Of a stretch of 64,000 nt of DNA, positions 62,190 through 64,000 are shown piece by piece. Each line of letters opens with the position of its first letter. The stretch's first letter is position 1. The notes under the pieces were generated by a model. That model searched no databases. It was not told the origin of the DNA and saw only the letters and a program-made list of their open reading frames with translations. The position numbers were made by a program, and so were the translations under genes. This DNA is from Bacteroidota bacterium (GTDB lineage: Bacteria > Bacteroidota > Bacteroidia > Chitinophagales > Chitinophagaceae), in assembly GCA_005798905.1 (NCBI GenBank), contig SYIK01000005.1, forward strand, positions 248,001 to 312,000, given 5' to 3'.

Positions 62190-64000
62190 TTAATCAAATT
62201 TCATATCAAGTCCCAATCCTCTCAGTTCATGTACCAATACATTAAACGATTCTGGAATACCAGGCTTCGGAATATTATCGCCTTTTACAATACTTTCATA
62301 AGCTTTTGCACGGCCAATAATATCATCGGATTTTATAGTGAGTAATTCCTGTAAAATGTTTGCTGCACCATAGGCTTCCAATGCCCAAACTTCCATTTCT
62401 CCAAAACGCTGACCTCCAAATTGTGCTTTACCTCCCAACGGCTGTTGGGTAATAAGGCTATATGGTCCGATGGAACGAGCATGCATTTTATCATCCACCA
62501 TGTGGTGAAGTTTGATAACATAGATAACTCCAACTGTAGCTTTTTGATGAAAGCGAACACCTGTTTCTCCATCATATAAATAAGTATGTCCGTACATTGG
62601 AATATCGGCATCCTTGCAATATTGTGCAATTTCATCTACCGAAGCTCCGTCAAAGATTGGCGTAGAGAATTTCATTCCTAATTTTTCTCCTGTCCAACCA
62701 AGTACAGTTTCATAAATCTGTCCAAGGTTCATACGACTTGGTACACCCAATGGATTAAGTACAATATCAACCGGTGTTCCATCTTCAAGGAAAGGCATAT
62801 CTTCTGCACGAACAATTTTTGCAACAATACCTTTGTTTCCGTGACGACCAGCCATTTTATCTCCAACTTTCAACTTACGTTTTACTGCTAAATAAACTTT
62901 AGCCAATTTTAAAACACCAGCTGGTAATTCATCCCCAATGCTAATGTTGAATTTTTCGCGTTTGTAACGACCTAATTCTTCATTAAACTTGATGTTGTAA
63001 TTGTGTAACAAAGTGTTGATTTGTTCATCAACTTTTTTGTCATTCGTCCAATGAAGTGGATTAATATTTTGAATGTCGAGCTGTGCTAAATTTTTTGAAT
63101 TGAACTTTGTTCCTTTTCCAATTACAATTTCTCCAAAATTATTTTCTACACCAGCACTTGTTTTATCGGAAAGAATTTGTTGCAATTTCTCCAACAATAA
63201 TTCTTTTACATCAATTTCATTTTTTTCGTGAATTTTTTCAAGTTTTTCCAAAGACGCTCTTTCTTTTACTTTAGAATTTTTGTCTTTTTTTACACGTTGA
63301 AAAAGTTTACGATCAATAACAACACCTTCTACCCCATTTGGTGCTTTTAATGAAGCATCTTTTGCTTCACCCGCTTTATCACCGAAGATGGCTCTCAATA
63401 ATTTTTCTTCAGGAGTAGGATCACTTTCTCCTTTTGGAGTTATTTTTCCGATGATGATATCTCCTTCTTTAATTTGTGCACCAATGCGAATGATACCATT
63501 TTCATCCAAATCTTTTGTTGCTTCTTCGGCAACATTTGGAATATCCGGTGTCAATTCTTCTTCGCCCAATTTGGTATCACGAACTTCCAATTCATATTCT
63601 GAAATATGAACAGAAGTAAACATATCTTCACGAACTACTCTTTCGCTAATTACAATCGCATCTTCAAAGTTGTATCCTTTCCAAGGCATGAATGCAACTT
63701 TCAGATTTTTTCCTAAAGCAAGTTCGCCGTCTTTCACAGCATAACCACCAGTTAGAAAATCTCCCTTCTTAACTTTTTGTCCTTTTTTTACAGCAGGATT
63801 TAGATTAATAGAGGTCTCCTGATTGGTTTTAATGAACTTAGTTAATTTATAAATTACTAAATCATCTTCGAAACTAACTATCTTTTCATTTTCGTCGCGG
63901 CTGTAACGAATATGAATTTCATTTGCATCTACATATTCTACAACTCCATTTCCTGATGCATGAATTTGAATTCTTGCATCACGTGCTGCTTTTGCTTCCA
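62190..64000 (-). CDS. rpoB: RNA polymerase beta subunit, C-terminal part (cut by window end)
   Basis: The C-terminal ~600 residues of RpoB; the frame is open to the last base. It reads [19 protein letters not shown] at the window edge, then [52 protein letters not shown] and [20 protein letters not shown] follow. The C-terminal [25 protein letters not shown] closes the conserved part. A GTG at 63737 is internal and not the start. The rifampicin-binding region lies mostly outside the window, and rpoC follows. Confidence 0.98.
   Translation of the reverse strand, partial: EAKAARDARIQIHASGNGVVEYVDANEIHIRYSRDENEKIVSFEDDLVIYKLTKFIKTNQETSINLNPAVKKGQKVKKGDFLTGGYAVKDGELALGKNLKVAFMPWKGYNFEDAIVISERVVREDMFTSVHISEYELEVRDTKLGEEELTPDIPNVAEEATKDLDENGIIRIGAQIKEGDIIIGKITPKGESDPTPEEKLLRAIFGDKAGEAKDASLKAPNGVEGVVIDRKLFQRVKKDKNSKVKERASLEKLEKIHEKNEIDVKELLLEKLQQILSDKTSAGVENNFGEIVIGKGTKFNSKNLAQLDIQNINPLHWTNDKKVDEQINTLLHNYNIKFNEELGRYKREKFNISIGDELPAGVLKLAKVYLAVKRKLKVGDKMAGRHGNKGIVAKIVRAEDMPFLEDGTPVDIVLNPLGVPSRMNLGQIYETVLGWTGEKLGMKFSTPIFDGASVDEIAQYCKDADIPMYGHTYLYDGETGVRFHQKATVGVIYVIKLHHMVDDKMHARSIGPYSLITQQPLGGKAQFGGQRFGEMEVWALEAYGAANILQELLTIKSDDIIGRAKAYESIVKGDNIPKPGIPESFNVLVHELRGLGLDMKFD

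Noticed and set aside
1-64000. tRNA, rRNA, CRISPR array, insertion sequence, prophage or integrase
   Set aside because: Intergenic gaps are all under 270 bp. None showed a cloverleaf, repeat-spacer pattern or terminal inverted repeats, and no gene product belongs to a mobile-element family.

Overview
The window is about 64 kb of AT-rich chromosome from a member of the Bacteroidota. The family is uncertain; the gene content would suit the Chitinophagaceae or Sphingobacteriia. Signs are the TAnnTTTG promoter box before many genes, PorT-type beta-barrel proteins, a parA-parB-DUF5683-dapB block, a fused alpha/beta E1 dehydrogenase, DUF1573 and DUF1080 proteins, a NagB-PIG-L fusion, a PafA phosphatase and Bacteroidota-type RpoB and RpoC. 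It reads as core chromosome. I saw no rRNA, tRNA, CRISPR array, insertion sequence, integrase or phage gene, and the longest gene-free stretch is 266 bp (2546-2811).

Layout. 1-2.5 kb: the N-terminal part of Lon and two unassigned outer-membrane proteins. 2.8-6.8 kb: parA, parB, DUF5683, dapB and a DUF3050 protein. 6.8-13.8 kb: PafA phosphatase, an alpha-oxoamine synthase (sphingolipid or sulfonolipid type), ubiX, a LolA-like carrier and ftsK. 13.9-24 kb: an orphan 7TM histidine kinase, aroK, an acyl-CoA dehydrogenase, an S9 peptidase, pyrF, a glycerophosphodiesterase, a PaiB-like flavoprotein and an Mrp ATPase. 24-34.4 kb: 3-hydroxyacyl-CoA dehydrogenase, prmC, a five-gene membrane and envelope operon (32.7 to 28 kb) and an amino acid permease. 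34.4-44.5 kb: YebC, the fused E1, DUF1573, an aminotransferase, an RlmK-type methyltransferase, FKBP, cmk, pfkA and pyk.

44.5-57 kb is the most metabolically specialised part. A divergent sugar cluster holds a DUF1080 protein, a lipoprotein cytochrome c, two TIM-barrel isomerases, a Gfo/Idh/MocA dehydrogenase and a NupG-like transporter; it resembles the 3-keto-glycoside route. An amino-sugar group follows: glycosylasparaginase with CutC, a pirin, and a NagB-PIG-L fusion. A heptose-7-phosphate kinase and an APC permease close the region. 57-64 kb: an OmpH/Skp-like protein, then rpoC and rpoB, with rpoB cut by the window end.

No obviously new defence or mobile system is visible. The points most worth testing are several core genes whose TAnnTTTG box ends only 4-7 nt before the start codon, which predicts leaderless or almost leaderless mRNAs; the DUF3050 protein, whose last helix has a diiron-oxidase-like H-x3-D-x2-H pattern; and the glycosylasparaginase-CutC plus NagB-PIG-L group.
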